Shown piece by piece: positions 51,406-60,089 of a stretch of 64,000 nt of DNA. The first letter of the stretch is position 1. Each line of letters opens with the position of its first letter. Below the pieces are notes generated by a model. The model saw nothing but the letters and a program-made list of their open reading frames with translations. It had not been told where the DNA came from and ran no database searches. The stretch comes from an uncultured Holophaga sp. GTDB lineage: Bacteria; Acidobacteriota; Holophagae; Holophagales; Holophagaceae. The position numbers were made by a program, and so were the translations under genes. The stretch spans positions 2,457,501-2,521,500 of the forward strand of contig NZ_OY781925.1 in assembly GCF_963677305.1 (NCBI RefSeq). Direction: 5' to 3'.

Positions 51406-51454
51406 GCAGCAAAAGGGAGGGGCCCCCATTCCGGGGGCCCCTCCCTTTTGCTGC
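51406..51454. terminator. Very long intrinsic terminator between glnK2 and the AhpD-like gene
   Basis: A perfect 22-bp stem (51406-51427 with 51433-51454) with an ATTCC loop. AAAA/TTTT tracts inside the stem let it act in both directions between convergent genes. Confidence 0.85.
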
Positions 51455-51466
51455 CAAATCAGAGAC

Positions 51467-51799
51467 TCAGTTGCAGCCACAACCTTCGGAACCGCAGCCC
51501 TCTTCGGCATCGCAGCCCTCGGGGCCGCAGCTGCAGCCACCGCCGCAGCCACCGGGCTTACGGCCGAGCAGAAGTTCCTGGGCGGTGTCGAGGATGGCCT
51601 GGTGAGGGCGGGACTTGACGGTCAGGGCGATATTCACGGCCTGGATCATGTCCTCCTTGGAGACCCCCAGAGCCGCCAGGCGGCTGTGGTGGAGGGGGAA
51701 GGAGCTCTCCGCATTGGAGGCGGAGGCGGCGCCCAGAGCGATCAGCTCCGCGACGGCTTCCGTGATCAGGGTTTCCTGGGATGGGGTGTTCTCGGACAT
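51467..51799 (-). CDS. AhpD/carboxymuconolactone-decarboxylase-like protein with Cys-rich tail
   Basis: 110 residues. Residues ~10-78 have the AhpD-like helical pattern (AVAELIALGAASASNAESSFPLHHSRLAALGVSKEDMIQAVNIAL). The redox CxxC expected before the conserved His is absent: the segment reads NAESSFPLHH. The last 26 residues are glycine-rich with seven cysteines (85, 89, 91, 96, 102, 107, 109), which looks like a metal- or cluster-binding tail. GGAG precedes the ATG. It follows the RACo-like gene in the same direction after 140 bp, and may be part of that metal/corrinoid cluster. Function unknown. Confidence 0.8.
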   Translation of the reverse strand: MSENTPSQETLITEAVAELIALGAASASNAESSFPLHHSRLAALGVSKEDMIQAVNIALTVKSRPHQAILDTAQELLLGRKPGGCGGGCSCGPEGCDAEEGCGSEGCGCN

Positions 51800-51939
51800 G
51801 CAGACTCCGGTAGGATGGCCACAAAGGCCTTCTGGAATGATCTCAACTCAGCTCCCTCCGGTCCAGCACCGGATGGGCTTTGATCATGGGATGCCAGCCA
51901 GGGCAGGAAGATTCCGCGGGAGAGGGGCCGGACCTGCGC

Positions 51940-53775
51940 TCAGAACCGCGTATTGTATGCAAAGACCGTATTGAAGTCCTTCTGGGCCCCCAGCTCGATG
52001 TAGTCGACCACCCGGGCAATCTCCGCCGTCCTTGCGAACTCGCTGCGGGAGAGGAGCGCCATCTTGGCCCCTGCCCCCGCGGCATTGCCCACCATGGTGA
52101 TCCGGCCATCCAGCTCCATGGGAATGAGGCCGATGAGACAGGCGTTGTGGGGATCCATATAGTTGCCGAAGGCCCCGGCCAGAACCACCTCCTTGACCTC
52201 GTCCAGGGTGATGCCCTGCTTCCCGCAGAGGATCTTCACCCCGGCGGCGATGGCCCCCTTGGCGGCCTGGAGGGCCCGTACATCGCCCTGGGTCAGGAGA
52301 ATGGGACGGCCATGGGACGTCTCTTCCCCGGGAACCAGAAGGAAGGCAGGCATGTTCTCGTGCGTGACCAGACGCGCCAGGAAGGGCGCTGCTGCGGGAT
52401 TGTCGATCCGCTCCGGCGGGAGAATCTTCCCCGGCTTGTTGATGATGCCCAGCTCCAGGAGCCCCGCCACCAGGTCGATCAGCCCTGAACCGCAGATGCC
52501 CTTGGGCCGGACCTCGCCGATGACAGAGTACTCCAGGCTCTCCCCGAAACGGACGTGGTCAATGGCCCCGTCGGCCCCGCGCATGCCACTGCTGATCTGG
52601 GCGCCCTCAAAGGCCGGACCGGCAGCGGTCGAGCAGGCCAGCAGGCGCTGCCGGGTCCCCAGCACCATCTCTCCATTGGTGCCGATGTCGATGGCAAGGG
52701 TCATGTGATCGCGGCGATCCATCTCGGTGGCCAGCACCACGGCCACCGTATCCCCCCCGACATAGCCGGCGATGTTGGGAAAGAGGAAGGCCCGCCCCGC
52801 CGGGTTGATGACCAACTGGTTCTGGGCAGGATCCAGGACGAGGGCCTCGTTCACCACCGGAACGTAGGGCACCAGGGCGATGTGACGGGGACTCAGCCCC
52901 AGGAAGAGGTGATGCATGCAGGTGTTGCCAGCGAAGCTGAGGGCATAGATGTCCCCGGGCCCCTTCCCCACCCGGGAGGCCGCTGTCTCGATGAGGCGGT
53001 TGACCGTCTCCACCACAGCCAGATGGAGCTCTTCCAGCCCGTTCTTCTGGTTGCTGTAGGCCGTCCGGGAGATCACATCCCCCCCGAACCGGGTCTGGGG
53101 GTTGAGGGCCGAGACGTGGCAGAGCTCCCGACCCGTACGGAGGTCCAGCAGATAGCCCACCACCGTGGTGGTCCCGATGTCGAAAGCCATGCCCAGCAGC
53201 TCGGCGGTGGTGTCGTGCTTCTCCACACCGCAGAGCTCGTCGTCCTGGAGAATGGCCGTCACCTTGAAGTCTGCCTCCCGGAGCACGGCAGAGAGCTTCT
53301 TCAGCACCCCCAGGGAGACCCGGAGCGTCCGGCACTCCCCCAGGGAGTCGCAGAGGGCATCCTTCAGGCGCTGATAGTCGCTGCGCTGATCCTCGAGGTG
53401 GGGAGGGGGCAGCTCCACATAGTGCTTGCTGAGGACCGGGAGCAGCTCCAGCTTCCGCTCGATGGACTGGGTCAGGATACGGCTCTGCTTCACGCCCTCC
53501 ATCAGAAGGACTTCGGCGTCCTGGAGGATCCGGGTATGGCAGGCCAGCCTCACACCCTGTTCGAGCTCAGTCCGGGAGAGAAGCAGCTGCTCCTGGTCCG
53601 TGGGCTCGGAGGTGCCTCCCTCCACCTGCACCCGGCACTTCCCGCATTTGCCATTCCCACCACAGGGGAAGTCGTAGCTCAGTCCAGCCAGATAGAGGGC
53701 CTCACGGGTGGTCTGCCCCACGGGCACGCTCACCACATTTCCGTGTGGCTTGAAGACGACGGTGCAGTGATCCAT
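51940..53775 (-). CDS. RACo-like ASKHA-domain ferredoxin (corrinoid protein reductive activator family)
   Basis: 611 residues. The N-terminal [2Fe-2S] domain has Cys38, Cys44, Cys47 and Cys79 (PCGGNGKCGKC...LACH). A linker and an ASKHA (actin-like) ATPase domain follow with AFDIGTTTVVGYLLDLRTG, LSFAGNTCMHHL, AIDIGTNGEMVLG and AGAFGNYMDP. Proteins of this family (RACo, RamA) use ATP to drive one-electron reduction of inactive cob(II)alamin in corrinoid proteins to Co(I). That implies a methyltransferase or acetyl-CoA-pathway partner elsewhere in the genome. An AAGGAAG site precedes the ATG. The neighbouring genes are metal-handling types. Confidence 0.92.
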   Translation of the reverse strand: MDHCTVVFKPHGNVVSVPVGQTTREALYLAGLSYDFPCGGNGKCGKCRVQVEGGTSEPTDQEQLLLSRTELEQGVRLACHTRILQDAEVLLMEGVKQSRILTQSIERKLELLPVLSKHYVELPPPHLEDQRSDYQRLKDALCDSLGECRTLRVSLGVLKKLSAVLREADFKVTAILQDDELCGVEKHDTTAELLGMAFDIGTTTVVGYLLDLRTGRELCHVSALNPQTRFGGDVISRTAYSNQKNGLEELHLAVVETVNRLIETAASRVGKGPGDIYALSFAGNTCMHHLFLGLSPRHIALVPYVPVVNEALVLDPAQNQLVINPAGRAFLFPNIAGYVGGDTVAVVLATEMDRRDHMTLAIDIGTNGEMVLGTRQRLLACSTAAGPAFEGAQISSGMRGADGAIDHVRFGESLEYSVIGEVRPKGICGSGLIDLVAGLLELGIINKPGKILPPERIDNPAAAPFLARLVTHENMPAFLLVPGEETSHGRPILLTQGDVRALQAAKGAIAAGVKILCGKQGITLDEVKEVVLAGAFGNYMDPHNACLIGLIPMELDGRITMVGNAAGAGAKMALLSRSEFARTAEIARVVDYIELGAQKDFNTVFAYNTRF

Positions 53776-53790
53776 TCGGACAACTTCCTT

Positions 53791-54252
53791 TCAGGACTGG
53801 AGCTGGACCAGCTCCCGCTCGAGCTCACGGTCCACGATCTCCTGGAGCGTCTCGGGATCGGGACCGAAGATGATAGCTGTGACGTGGAGGGTCAGGGCGG
53901 TCAGGGCTGCACCGTCCCAGCCCCCGGAGACCTGGGTGTTCACCTTGCGCCCCGTGGAGGCCAGCCAGAGGTTCTCTTGCACGGAACTCTCGGCGAAGAC
54001 CTTGATGTGGCCCACCAGGAATCGGCCCGAGACCGCCCAGTCCCGCACCGCCTCCACGCACCGAGTCAGGGCAGCCGTCACCGCAGCACCGGCCACGGGA
54101 GAAGCGAAGGAAAGATCCCGCGTAACCGAGCGGACAGAAGGGCTCTCCCCCGGAGCGTGGAAGAGCTGCTCCCCGGTGAGGTGGTGGTCATGGTGGCACC
54201 CCGGCCCGCAGACATGGGGCTGGACAGCCTTCCTACGCGCGACAGCCTTCAT
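53791..54252 (-). CDS. Small protein with N-terminal His/Cys metal-binding motif
   Basis: 153 residues from the ATG at 54252; longer in-frame readings lie within the CobW-like gene. Residues 13-24 read HVCGPGCHHDHH, a dense His/Cys cluster of metallochaperone appearance. The rest (about 45-150) seems a soluble alpha/beta domain (FLVGHIKVFAESSVQENLWLAST, LTLHVTAIIFGPDPETL). I do not recognise the family. It overlaps the CobW-like gene by 20 bases and precedes the RACo-like gene by 15, so the three are one operon. It may carry or sense the metal handled by the GTPase. Confidence 0.75.
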   Translation of the reverse strand: MKAVARRKAVQPHVCGPGCHHDHHLTGEQLFHAPGESPSVRSVTRDLSFASPVAGAAVTAALTRCVEAVRDWAVSGRFLVGHIKVFAESSVQENLWLASTGRKVNTQVSGGWDGAALTALTLHVTAIIFGPDPETLQEIVDRELERELVQLQS

Positions 54253-54844
54253 GGACCTTCTCCCAGATGGCGGGATCGATGCCCGCAATGGCCGAGATCT
54301 CGCGGATCTCCGCCGTGGGGTTCATGGCCCGGACCTGCTCCCGCACCACCTGGAGCTGCTCCGGGGTCACCAGATCGCACTTGTTGATGAGCACCAGATC
54401 CCCCCGGCTCACCTGCCCTTCGATGAGGCTAGGCGTGACCTCGGTGAGCTCCTCCCAGCGCTCGGCATCCACCACCGAGATCACGGTGATGCCCTCCACG
54501 CCCTTGCCGTACTGCTCCACGGTCTGAATGATCTTGCCGGGATAGGCGAGCCCGGTGGGCTCGAAGATGACCCACTTGGGCTGGACCTTCTCCTGGAGTT
54601 CAAGGAGGGTGGTGACCAGATCCGACGCCAGAGTGCAGCAGATGCAGCCGGCGAAGAGCTCCTTGACGGCATAGCCCCCCGCTTGGAGGACCTTGTTATC
54701 GATCCCCACCTCGCCCACTTCGTTCTCGAGGATCACCAGGCTGGGCTTGTCTGTGCCCTCCTGGCCGACGAGGTGGCGGGCCAGGGAAAGGATGATGCTT
54801 GTCTTCCCGGAGCCCAGGAAACCGCCGAATATCACCAGCTGCAT
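54233..54844 (-). CDS. CobW/G3E-family GTPase, C-terminal domain absent
   Basis: 203 residues. P-loop FGGFLGSGKTS (6-16), the metal-binding CxCC motif (Cys67, Cys69, Cys70 in FAGCICCTL), EPTGLAYPGKI and the G4 motif INKCDL are all present. G3E GTPases load metals or B12-type cofactors into enzymes. Most CobW/COG0523 proteins are ~300-400 residues with a CobW_C domain; this one stops after the GTPase domain. GGAG lies before the ATG. It is the first gene of the run that includes the RACo-like activator, which suggests cobalamin or cluster delivery to a corrinoid system. Confidence 0.9.
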   Translation of the reverse strand: MQLVIFGGFLGSGKTSIILSLARHLVGQEGTDKPSLVILENEVGEVGIDNKVLQAGGYAVKELFAGCICCTLASDLVTTLLELQEKVQPKWVIFEPTGLAYPGKIIQTVEQYGKGVEGITVISVVDAERWEELTEVTPSLIEGQVSRGDLVLINKCDLVTPEQLQVVREQVRAMNPTAEIREISAIAGIDPAIWEKVHEGCRA

Positions 54845-54897
54845 AGCAACTCCGATTGATGTTCCGAGGACCCTCCGGCCCAGCTAGGATCTGATCT

Positions 54898-54907
54898 TAT
54901 GATCATA
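54898..54907. promoter_or_regulatory. Palindrome upstream of the CobW/RACo operon
   Basis: TATGATCATA is a perfect 10-bp palindrome 54 bases upstream of the CobW-like start and three bases from the stop of the DUF4197 gene. It may be an operator or part of an AT-rich promoter; evidence is limited to symmetry and position. Confidence 0.3.
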
Positions 54908-54909
54908 CA

Positions 54910-55587
54910 TCAAAACTTGACAGCCCCGAAGACCTTCCGCACCAACGGACTCACCTGCCCGATGGGGTCCTTGCGGATGGCCTTCTCCTGCTCGGCCATC
55001 ATGAGGAAGAGCCCATCAACCGCCTTCCGGGTGACATAGTCATCCAGATCCGCATCCTCAGAGTCCAGGAGCCCCAGGGCCGCGGCCTTGCCAGCCACCT
55101 TCTGATAAGACTGGGCCAGCTCAACCTTCCTCGTGGACTGAGCCACCCTGGGTTTGAACTTCTGGGCGATGCTCTCTCCGGTGCTGCGCCGGAAATACTG
55201 GGTCGCGCTGTCCTCAGGCCCCGTAAGGATGGCCTTGGCATCCTGGAGGGTCATCTTCCGGATGCCTTCAAGGAGAATCGGCTTCGCTTCCACCACCGCA
55301 TCCTCGGCGGCCCGGTTGAGGGTGGTCACCAGCTCATCGGCGGGCTTCCGGAGCCCGACCCGGCGAAGGAGCTTCTCCGCCTTGGCAAGCTTGGGGGGGA
55401 GCGGAATACGGACCCGCTTGTCCCCCAGGAAGCCATCCCGGGCCGACAATTGTCCAACGGCGGCCTGGGCCCCATCGGCAAGAGCCTCCCGGAGCCCCTT
55501 GCCCGCCTCAGCCTGGGTCAGTGAGGCGAGATCCCCGGCCCAGGCAGGCAGCAGACTCAGGGCCAGGAAGATGAGCAGACGCTTCAT
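54910..55587 (-). CDS. DUF4197 family protein, exported
   Basis: 225 residues with a clear signal peptide (MKRLLIFLALSLLPAWAGD). The family pattern runs through the rest: LTQAEAGKGLREALADGAQAAV, RIPLPPKLAKAEKLLRRVGL, ADELVTTLNRAAEDAV, LTGPEDSATQYFRRST and a C-terminal VRKVFGAVKF. DUF4197 proteins are common in Gram-negative bacteria and of unknown role; they are probably periplasmic or outer-membrane associated. It follows the spoIID-like gene at a spacing of 26 bp and may be cotranscribed. Confidence 0.88.
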   Translation of the reverse strand: MKRLLIFLALSLLPAWAGDLASLTQAEAGKGLREALADGAQAAVGQLSARDGFLGDKRVRIPLPPKLAKAEKLLRRVGLRKPADELVTTLNRAAEDAVVEAKPILLEGIRKMTLQDAKAILTGPEDSATQYFRRSTGESIAQKFKPRVAQSTRKVELAQSYQKVAGKAAALGLLDSEDADLDDYVTRKAVDGLFLMMAEQEKAIRKDPIGQVSPLVRKVFGAVKF

Positions 55588-55613
55588 GGGAAGACCTCCG
55601 TCAAGAGGGAGGA

Positions 55614-57731
55614 TCAGTCACCGATCCTCATGAGTTGGATGCCATCGTAGTAGTGTTTGAGAATACGCTCAAAATCCCAGCCCTCCAGAGCGAAGCCGTA
55701 GGCGCCGCTCTGATCCATCCCCACGCCGTGGCCCCAGCCCCGGCCGTAGAAGATCCAGCGGCGGTCGACCCCGCTTCCGAGGACAAGGAGGCGGAAGGCG
55801 TTGTCCTTGAGCCCCAGCAACCCCCGGATCCTCATCCCCGTGAAGCGGTGGCTCCGGCCCACCCCATCCAGGACAGTCATCTCCAGAACCCGACCAGCTT
55901 CGTTGTGGACCAGCTTCAGATCCTTCAGTCCGCGTATTCCGGCCTTGGCGCGGAGGCGATCGAGCAGCTCGGCCTGGCCAAGCTCCGCACGCCAGTGGGC
56001 CGTGGCGTTGTAGCGATCCAGGCTCGCCCCCTCGGGGTCCAGCCGCCGGACGAGCAGCAGCGCACCGGAGGGACCGGACAGCCAGCGGAGCTGGTCCCCG
56101 GCCCGGGCCTCTGCAGAAGGCACCAGCCGGAGGGAGCCACCCGGGGCCTCCTCCGCCAGCAGACACCCTGGAGCCATCCTCAAGGGCTCGGGGTCCCCCC
56201 CCTTGGGCTTGACTGTGCCATCCCTCAGCAGGGTACCCATGTGCCAAGCCGGAGCCTCGAGTTCCCGCCAGAGGGCGCCCAACACCTTGAGCCCTTCGCC
56301 CAGGCGGAGATCCCTCCCGGTCCAGAGGGCGGGCGGCACCAGACCGCGGCGAACCAGGAAGGCCGCCAGGGGTTCATCCTGAGCCCGGAGTCCGATCCGG
56401 CCAAGGAAGTAGTCCGCATCCTGGGGCCGCTCCAGGCCCTCCACCACCTGCCCGAAGCCCAGGCACCGGGCCATCCAGAGCAGGAGTTCCCGCCCCCCGG
56501 TGGCGGGAACCGTCTGGAGCTGCAAGCCCAGCCGCTGGGCCAGCGCATCCACCGTGGCCTGGATCCCCTTGGATTCCAGGGGGGACTCGAGCTGATCGGC
56601 CTTCAGTGAGCCCAGGGGCAGAAGCCCCCAGGCCGCCAGCCGCAGCAGCCCGGAGTCCAGCTCCGCAGGCAGCCCCTGCGGGAGCGCCGCCCCCTCCAGA
56701 CGGAGGGTGACAGGGGTGTCCAGATAGCTGCTGACGCCTTTCAGGTAGGGATGCCCCTCTCCGAAGACATAGGTGTTATCGACGGTCTGGCCCCCGCTGT
56801 TGGCCATGAAGAGGGCCTGGATGGGCCGTCCTCCATAGGTGGCCAGGAGCCCCCGGGTCTCATCCACCGCCTGGTCGGAGAGCTTCTGCTCCGCATCCAT
56901 GCCCCCATAGACCTGATCGGCCACGGTGTCCGTCATGTCGAAGCCGTCCTTGGCGCGCTTCCCCCGGTTGGACCAGGCATAGGTCCTGGCGGCCACGGCC
57001 TGGGCCTTCAGGGCCTCCAGGGCCGGATAGATCCCGGGCCCCAGTTCCCTGGGGACCACGCCCCGGAGGTAGGACTCCAATTCCACCGTGTCCACCACCG
57101 TCAGACGGCCCTGGGCATTGGGGAAGATCTCCACCCGGCCCCGGTAGCGCCCCTTGCCCGCCAGCTGGGTCCACTCCCCTGCGGGCTCCATGCGGATGCC
57201 ATCGGAAGGCAGAGGCAGCCGCTCATAACGGTCCGTCACGGCATAGAGGGCCTGGCCCCGGACCTCCTGGCCGGGAAGACGCTCGGTGGAGATCCACAGC
57301 TCGGTGAAGCCCTGGTCCCGGAGGTGGGACAGCAGGGGCTCGGCCCCGGTTGCCGTGGCGAAGTGCCCGCAGACCACCCGGAAAGACTCGGAGTCAGGGA
57401 TTGGAAGCCTCTCGGCACCGGCCCCCAGCTTGAGCAACAGGGCCTCAGCTTCCGTCTGGGACACCGGCCCTCCCACCTGGACCCGGTATTCCTCCGCCGG
57501 GCGGGACTGCGCCTGGGCATCCCACCAGATGCGGAGCCGCTCCCCGGGGCGGAGGGGCATGAGCACCCTGCCGTCCCTGGAACAAATTCTCCCCCCTCCG
57601 TCCAGGGAGACCACCCACTCCGTGGCCCGGGTGTCCAGGCCGACCCGTATGGGAATCTCCGAAGCATTGGCCCTCAGGACCGGTACCGCCAGGACGAGGG
57701 AGAAGACCAGGGAGGCAGGTAGAGCACGCAT
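55614..57731 (-). CDS. SpoIID/LytB-domain protein with SPOR-like region
   Basis: 705 residues with a signal peptide (about 1-23). A SPOR-like segment (EYRVQVGGPVSQTEAEALLLKL...FRVVCGHFATATGAEPLLSHL) lies at about 80-155. The SpoIID domain begins near 205 (VDTVELESYLRGVVPRELG, ALEALKAQAVAARTYAW, FMANSGGQTV) and ends at the C-terminus with GRGWGHGVGMDQSGAYGFALEGWDFERILKHYYDG. About 330 residues separate these halves, far more than usual, and include an unrecognised region. SpoIID-type enzymes cut denuded glycan strands; in non-sporulating bacteria they act in cell-wall remodelling. Confidence 0.85.
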   Translation of the reverse strand: MRALPASLVFSLVLAVPVLRANASEIPIRVGLDTRATEWVVSLDGGGRICSRDGRVLMPLRPGERLRIWWDAQAQSRPAEEYRVQVGGPVSQTEAEALLLKLGAGAERLPIPDSESFRVVCGHFATATGAEPLLSHLRDQGFTELWISTERLPGQEVRGQALYAVTDRYERLPLPSDGIRMEPAGEWTQLAGKGRYRGRVEIFPNAQGRLTVVDTVELESYLRGVVPRELGPGIYPALEALKAQAVAARTYAWSNRGKRAKDGFDMTDTVADQVYGGMDAEQKLSDQAVDETRGLLATYGGRPIQALFMANSGGQTVDNTYVFGEGHPYLKGVSSYLDTPVTLRLEGAALPQGLPAELDSGLLRLAAWGLLPLGSLKADQLESPLESKGIQATVDALAQRLGLQLQTVPATGGRELLLWMARCLGFGQVVEGLERPQDADYFLGRIGLRAQDEPLAAFLVRRGLVPPALWTGRDLRLGEGLKVLGALWRELEAPAWHMGTLLRDGTVKPKGGDPEPLRMAPGCLLAEEAPGGSLRLVPSAEARAGDQLRWLSGPSGALLLVRRLDPEGASLDRYNATAHWRAELGQAELLDRLRAKAGIRGLKDLKLVHNEAGRVLEMTVLDGVGRSHRFTGMRIRGLLGLKDNAFRLLVLGSGVDRRWIFYGRGWGHGVGMDQSGAYGFALEGWDFERILKHYYDGIQLMRIGD

Positions 57732-57775
57732 GTGCCCATTATGGACACTTCCGAAAAGCAGAGGGGCCTCTGCCC

Positions 57776-58705
57776 TCAGGCCTCCGCGAAGAGGGGGTGG
57801 CTCAGATAGCGCTCTCCGCTGTCGCAGAGGACCGCCACCACGGTCTTGCCCGCCCCCAGCTCCGCCGCCACCTTGAGGGCGGTGTGCACGATGGCCCCGG
57901 TGCTGATGCCCGTGAGCAGCCCCTCCTCCCGGGCGAGGCGCCGGGTGGTCCGGATGGCATCCTCATAGCCCACATCCTCCACGCGCTGATAAGCCGCCTG
58001 GTTGAGGACGCCGGGCACAAAGTTGGCGCCGATGCCCTGGATCTTGTGGGAACCGGCCTTGCCCTGGGTCAGGAGGGGGCTGTCCAGGGGCTCCACGGCC
58101 ACCACCAGGGTGCCGGGCTTCCGCTCCGCCAGGACCTCGCCAACGCCCGTGATGGTCCCTCCAGTGCCGATGCCGGCCACGAAAGCATCCAGCTCAGGGA
58201 CCTGCTCCAGGATCTCCAGGGCGGTCGTGCGGCGGTGGGCCTCCGGGTTGGCGGGATTCTCGAACTGACTGACCAGGAAATATCTGGGATCACTGGCGGC
58301 CAGCTCCTCGGCCTTGTCCACGGCCCCCTTCATCCCGAGGGATCCGGGGGTCAGCACCAGTTCGGCCCCGTAGGCCTTGAGCAGCGAGCGGCGCTCCAGG
58401 GTCATGGTCTCGGGCATGGTCAGGGTGATGCCATAGCCCTTGGCGGCAGCCACGAAGGCGAGGCCGATGCCGGTGTTGCCGCTGGTGGCCTCCAGCAGGA
58501 TGGAGCCGGGCTTGAGGATCCCCCGGGCCTCGGCATCCTCGATCATGCCGAGGGCGATGCGATCCTTGACGCTGCCGCCCGGGTTGGCGCTCTCCAGCTT
58601 GACGTAGACGGCCGCACTCCCCTCGGGAACGATGCGGTTGAGGCGCACCACCGGCGTCTGGCCGATCAGTTCATAGGCGTGTTCGACTCGATTGGGACGG
58701 GACAT
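57776..58705 (-). CDS. cysK: Cysteine synthase (O-acetylserine sulfhydrylase)
   Basis: 309 residues from the ATG at 58705, which has an AAAGGAAA site and overlaps nothing important; an ATG at 58729 overlaps the next gene. PLP-binding lysine lies in NPGGSVKDRIAL. EATSGNTGIGLAFVAAAKGY, the PLP-phosphate loop GIGTGGTITGVGE and the C-terminal LLTGISTGAIVHTALKVA are standard for CysK. It makes cysteine from O-acetylserine and sulfide. It lies 20 bases downstream of the Cys/Met PLP gene, so the two form a sulfur-amino-acid operon divergent from an Rrf2 regulator. Confidence 0.95.
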   Translation of the reverse strand: MSRPNRVEHAYELIGQTPVVRLNRIVPEGSAAVYVKLESANPGGSVKDRIALGMIEDAEARGILKPGSILLEATSGNTGIGLAFVAAAKGYGITLTMPETMTLERRSLLKAYGAELVLTPGSLGMKGAVDKAEELAASDPRYFLVSQFENPANPEAHRRTTALEILEQVPELDAFVAGIGTGGTITGVGEVLAERKPGTLVVAVEPLDSPLLTQGKAGSHKIQGIGANFVPGVLNQAAYQRVEDVGYEDAIRTTRRLAREEGLLTGISTGAIVHTALKVAAELGAGKTVVAVLCDSGERYLSHPLFAEA

Positions 58706-58725
58706 GACTTTCCTTTCAGAAGGGA

Positions 58726-59973
58726 TCAACCCAGCTGGGCGGCGAGATCGCCCCAGAGGTCTTCAAGGGATTCGATGCCGACACTCAGCCGGATCAGGTT
58801 ATCGGAGATTCCGGCCCGTTTCCGGGCTTCGGGGGTCATGGAGGCGTGGGTCATGCTCGCAGGATGGGCCACCAGGCTCTCCACCCCGCCCAGGCTCTCG
58901 GCCAGGGTGAACCAGCGGAGCCCCCGGAGGATCAGGGGGACCTTGGCCGGATCCCGCGGTTCGAAGCTGATCATGCCCCCGAAGCCCGCCTGCTGGGCCA
59001 GAGCCAGAGCGTGCTGGGGGTGATCGGGCAGACCCGGGTAGTTCACCCGGGCCACCGCCGGGTGCTGCGCGAGGCGGCGGGCCAGCTCGGCCGCATTGGT
59101 CTCATGGGCGGCCATGCGCAGGGCCAGCGTCTTGAGCCCCCGGAGCACCAGCGAGCAGTCGTGGGGGCTCTGACTGGTGCCCAGGAGATTATTGAGATAG
59201 GGGAGCTTCTGGGCCAGGTCCGCCCTGCCGGGCCCGGCGATGACGACCCCACCCACCACATCACTGTGCCCGTTGAGATACTTGGTGACGCTGTGCATCA
59301 CCAGGTCCGCCCCCAGCCGGAAGGGCTGCTGGAGCAGGGGAGACAGGAAGGTGTTGTCCACCAGGGTCAGGGCACCCCGTTCCCGGGCCCTGGCGGCCAA
59401 AGCCGCGATATCGGTGAGCCGGAGAAGTGGATTGGAGGGGGTCTCGATCCAGACGAGCCGGGTGCTGGGCCTCCAGGCCCGCTCGACCGCCTGCAGATCG
59501 GCCAGGTCCAGGTAGTCCACCTCCAGCCCCGAGGTGATGCGCAGGTGCTCGAAAGCCCGGAAGGTGCCGCCATAGCAGTCCTCGGTGACCAGGACATGGC
59601 TGCCCCGCTCCAGGAGGCTGAGGGCCAGCAGCACAGCGGACATGCCGGTGCTGGTGCAGGCGGCGCCCTCGCCACCCTCCAGGTCGGCCAAGGCCTCCTC
59701 CAGCCGGGTGCGGGTGGGATTGCCGCTCCGGGTGTAATCGAAACCCGCCGTCGCCCCCAGGTCGTGGAAGGCAAAGGTGCTGGTCTGGTAGACGGGGGGC
59801 ACCACGCTCCCATAGGCCGGATCCGGCTGGGAGCCGGCATGGACGCAGCGGGTGGCCATCCCGGCACCGGCCATGAGCCCCGTCCGGGCCGCCCACCCGG
59901 CCATGGGCATCGTCCCGGGCTGAACCCGCCTGAAATGGTATGATTGGCCTTCGGACGAACTCGCTTCCGTCAT
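58726..59973 (-). CDS. Cys/Met-metabolism PLP enzyme (cystathionine gamma-synthase/lyase type)
   Basis: 415 residues. The start at 59973 has a strong GGGGGG site; the first ~35 residues are extra compared with most members, which start near MATRCVHAGSQPDPAYGSVVPPVYQTSTFAF. The PLP lysine is in MHSVTKYLNGHSDVVGG. YTRSGNPTRTRLEEALADLEGG and PSNPLLRLTDI are family signatures. It either joins cysteine to an activated homoserine or cleaves cystathionine; the sequence alone does not settle which. Operon with cysK. Confidence 0.92.
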   Translation of the reverse strand: MTEASSSEGQSYHFRRVQPGTMPMAGWAARTGLMAGAGMATRCVHAGSQPDPAYGSVVPPVYQTSTFAFHDLGATAGFDYTRSGNPTRTRLEEALADLEGGEGAACTSTGMSAVLLALSLLERGSHVLVTEDCYGGTFRAFEHLRITSGLEVDYLDLADLQAVERAWRPSTRLVWIETPSNPLLRLTDIAALAARARERGALTLVDNTFLSPLLQQPFRLGADLVMHSVTKYLNGHSDVVGGVVIAGPGRADLAQKLPYLNNLLGTSQSPHDCSLVLRGLKTLALRMAAHETNAAELARRLAQHPAVARVNYPGLPDHPQHALALAQQAGFGGMISFEPRDPAKVPLILRGLRWFTLAESLGGVESLVAHPASMTHASMTPEARKRAGISDNLIRLSVGIESLEDLWGDLAAQLG

Positions 59974-60089
59974 GCAATCCCCCCGGGAAAATCCCGAACT
60001 CCGAGCTACCGGAATAATGCCATCCTGAACCCCTTTCGGGTAATGTCAAGTAATTTGATTTGGATTGTAAGAATTTAAGGACTCACACC

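Noticed and set aside
59974..60089. SAM or T-box riboswitch ahead of the sulfur amino-acid operon
   Set aside because: The 116-bp gap is AT-rich and too short, with no conserved riboswitch core that I can see; control by the divergent Rrf2 regulator is simpler.
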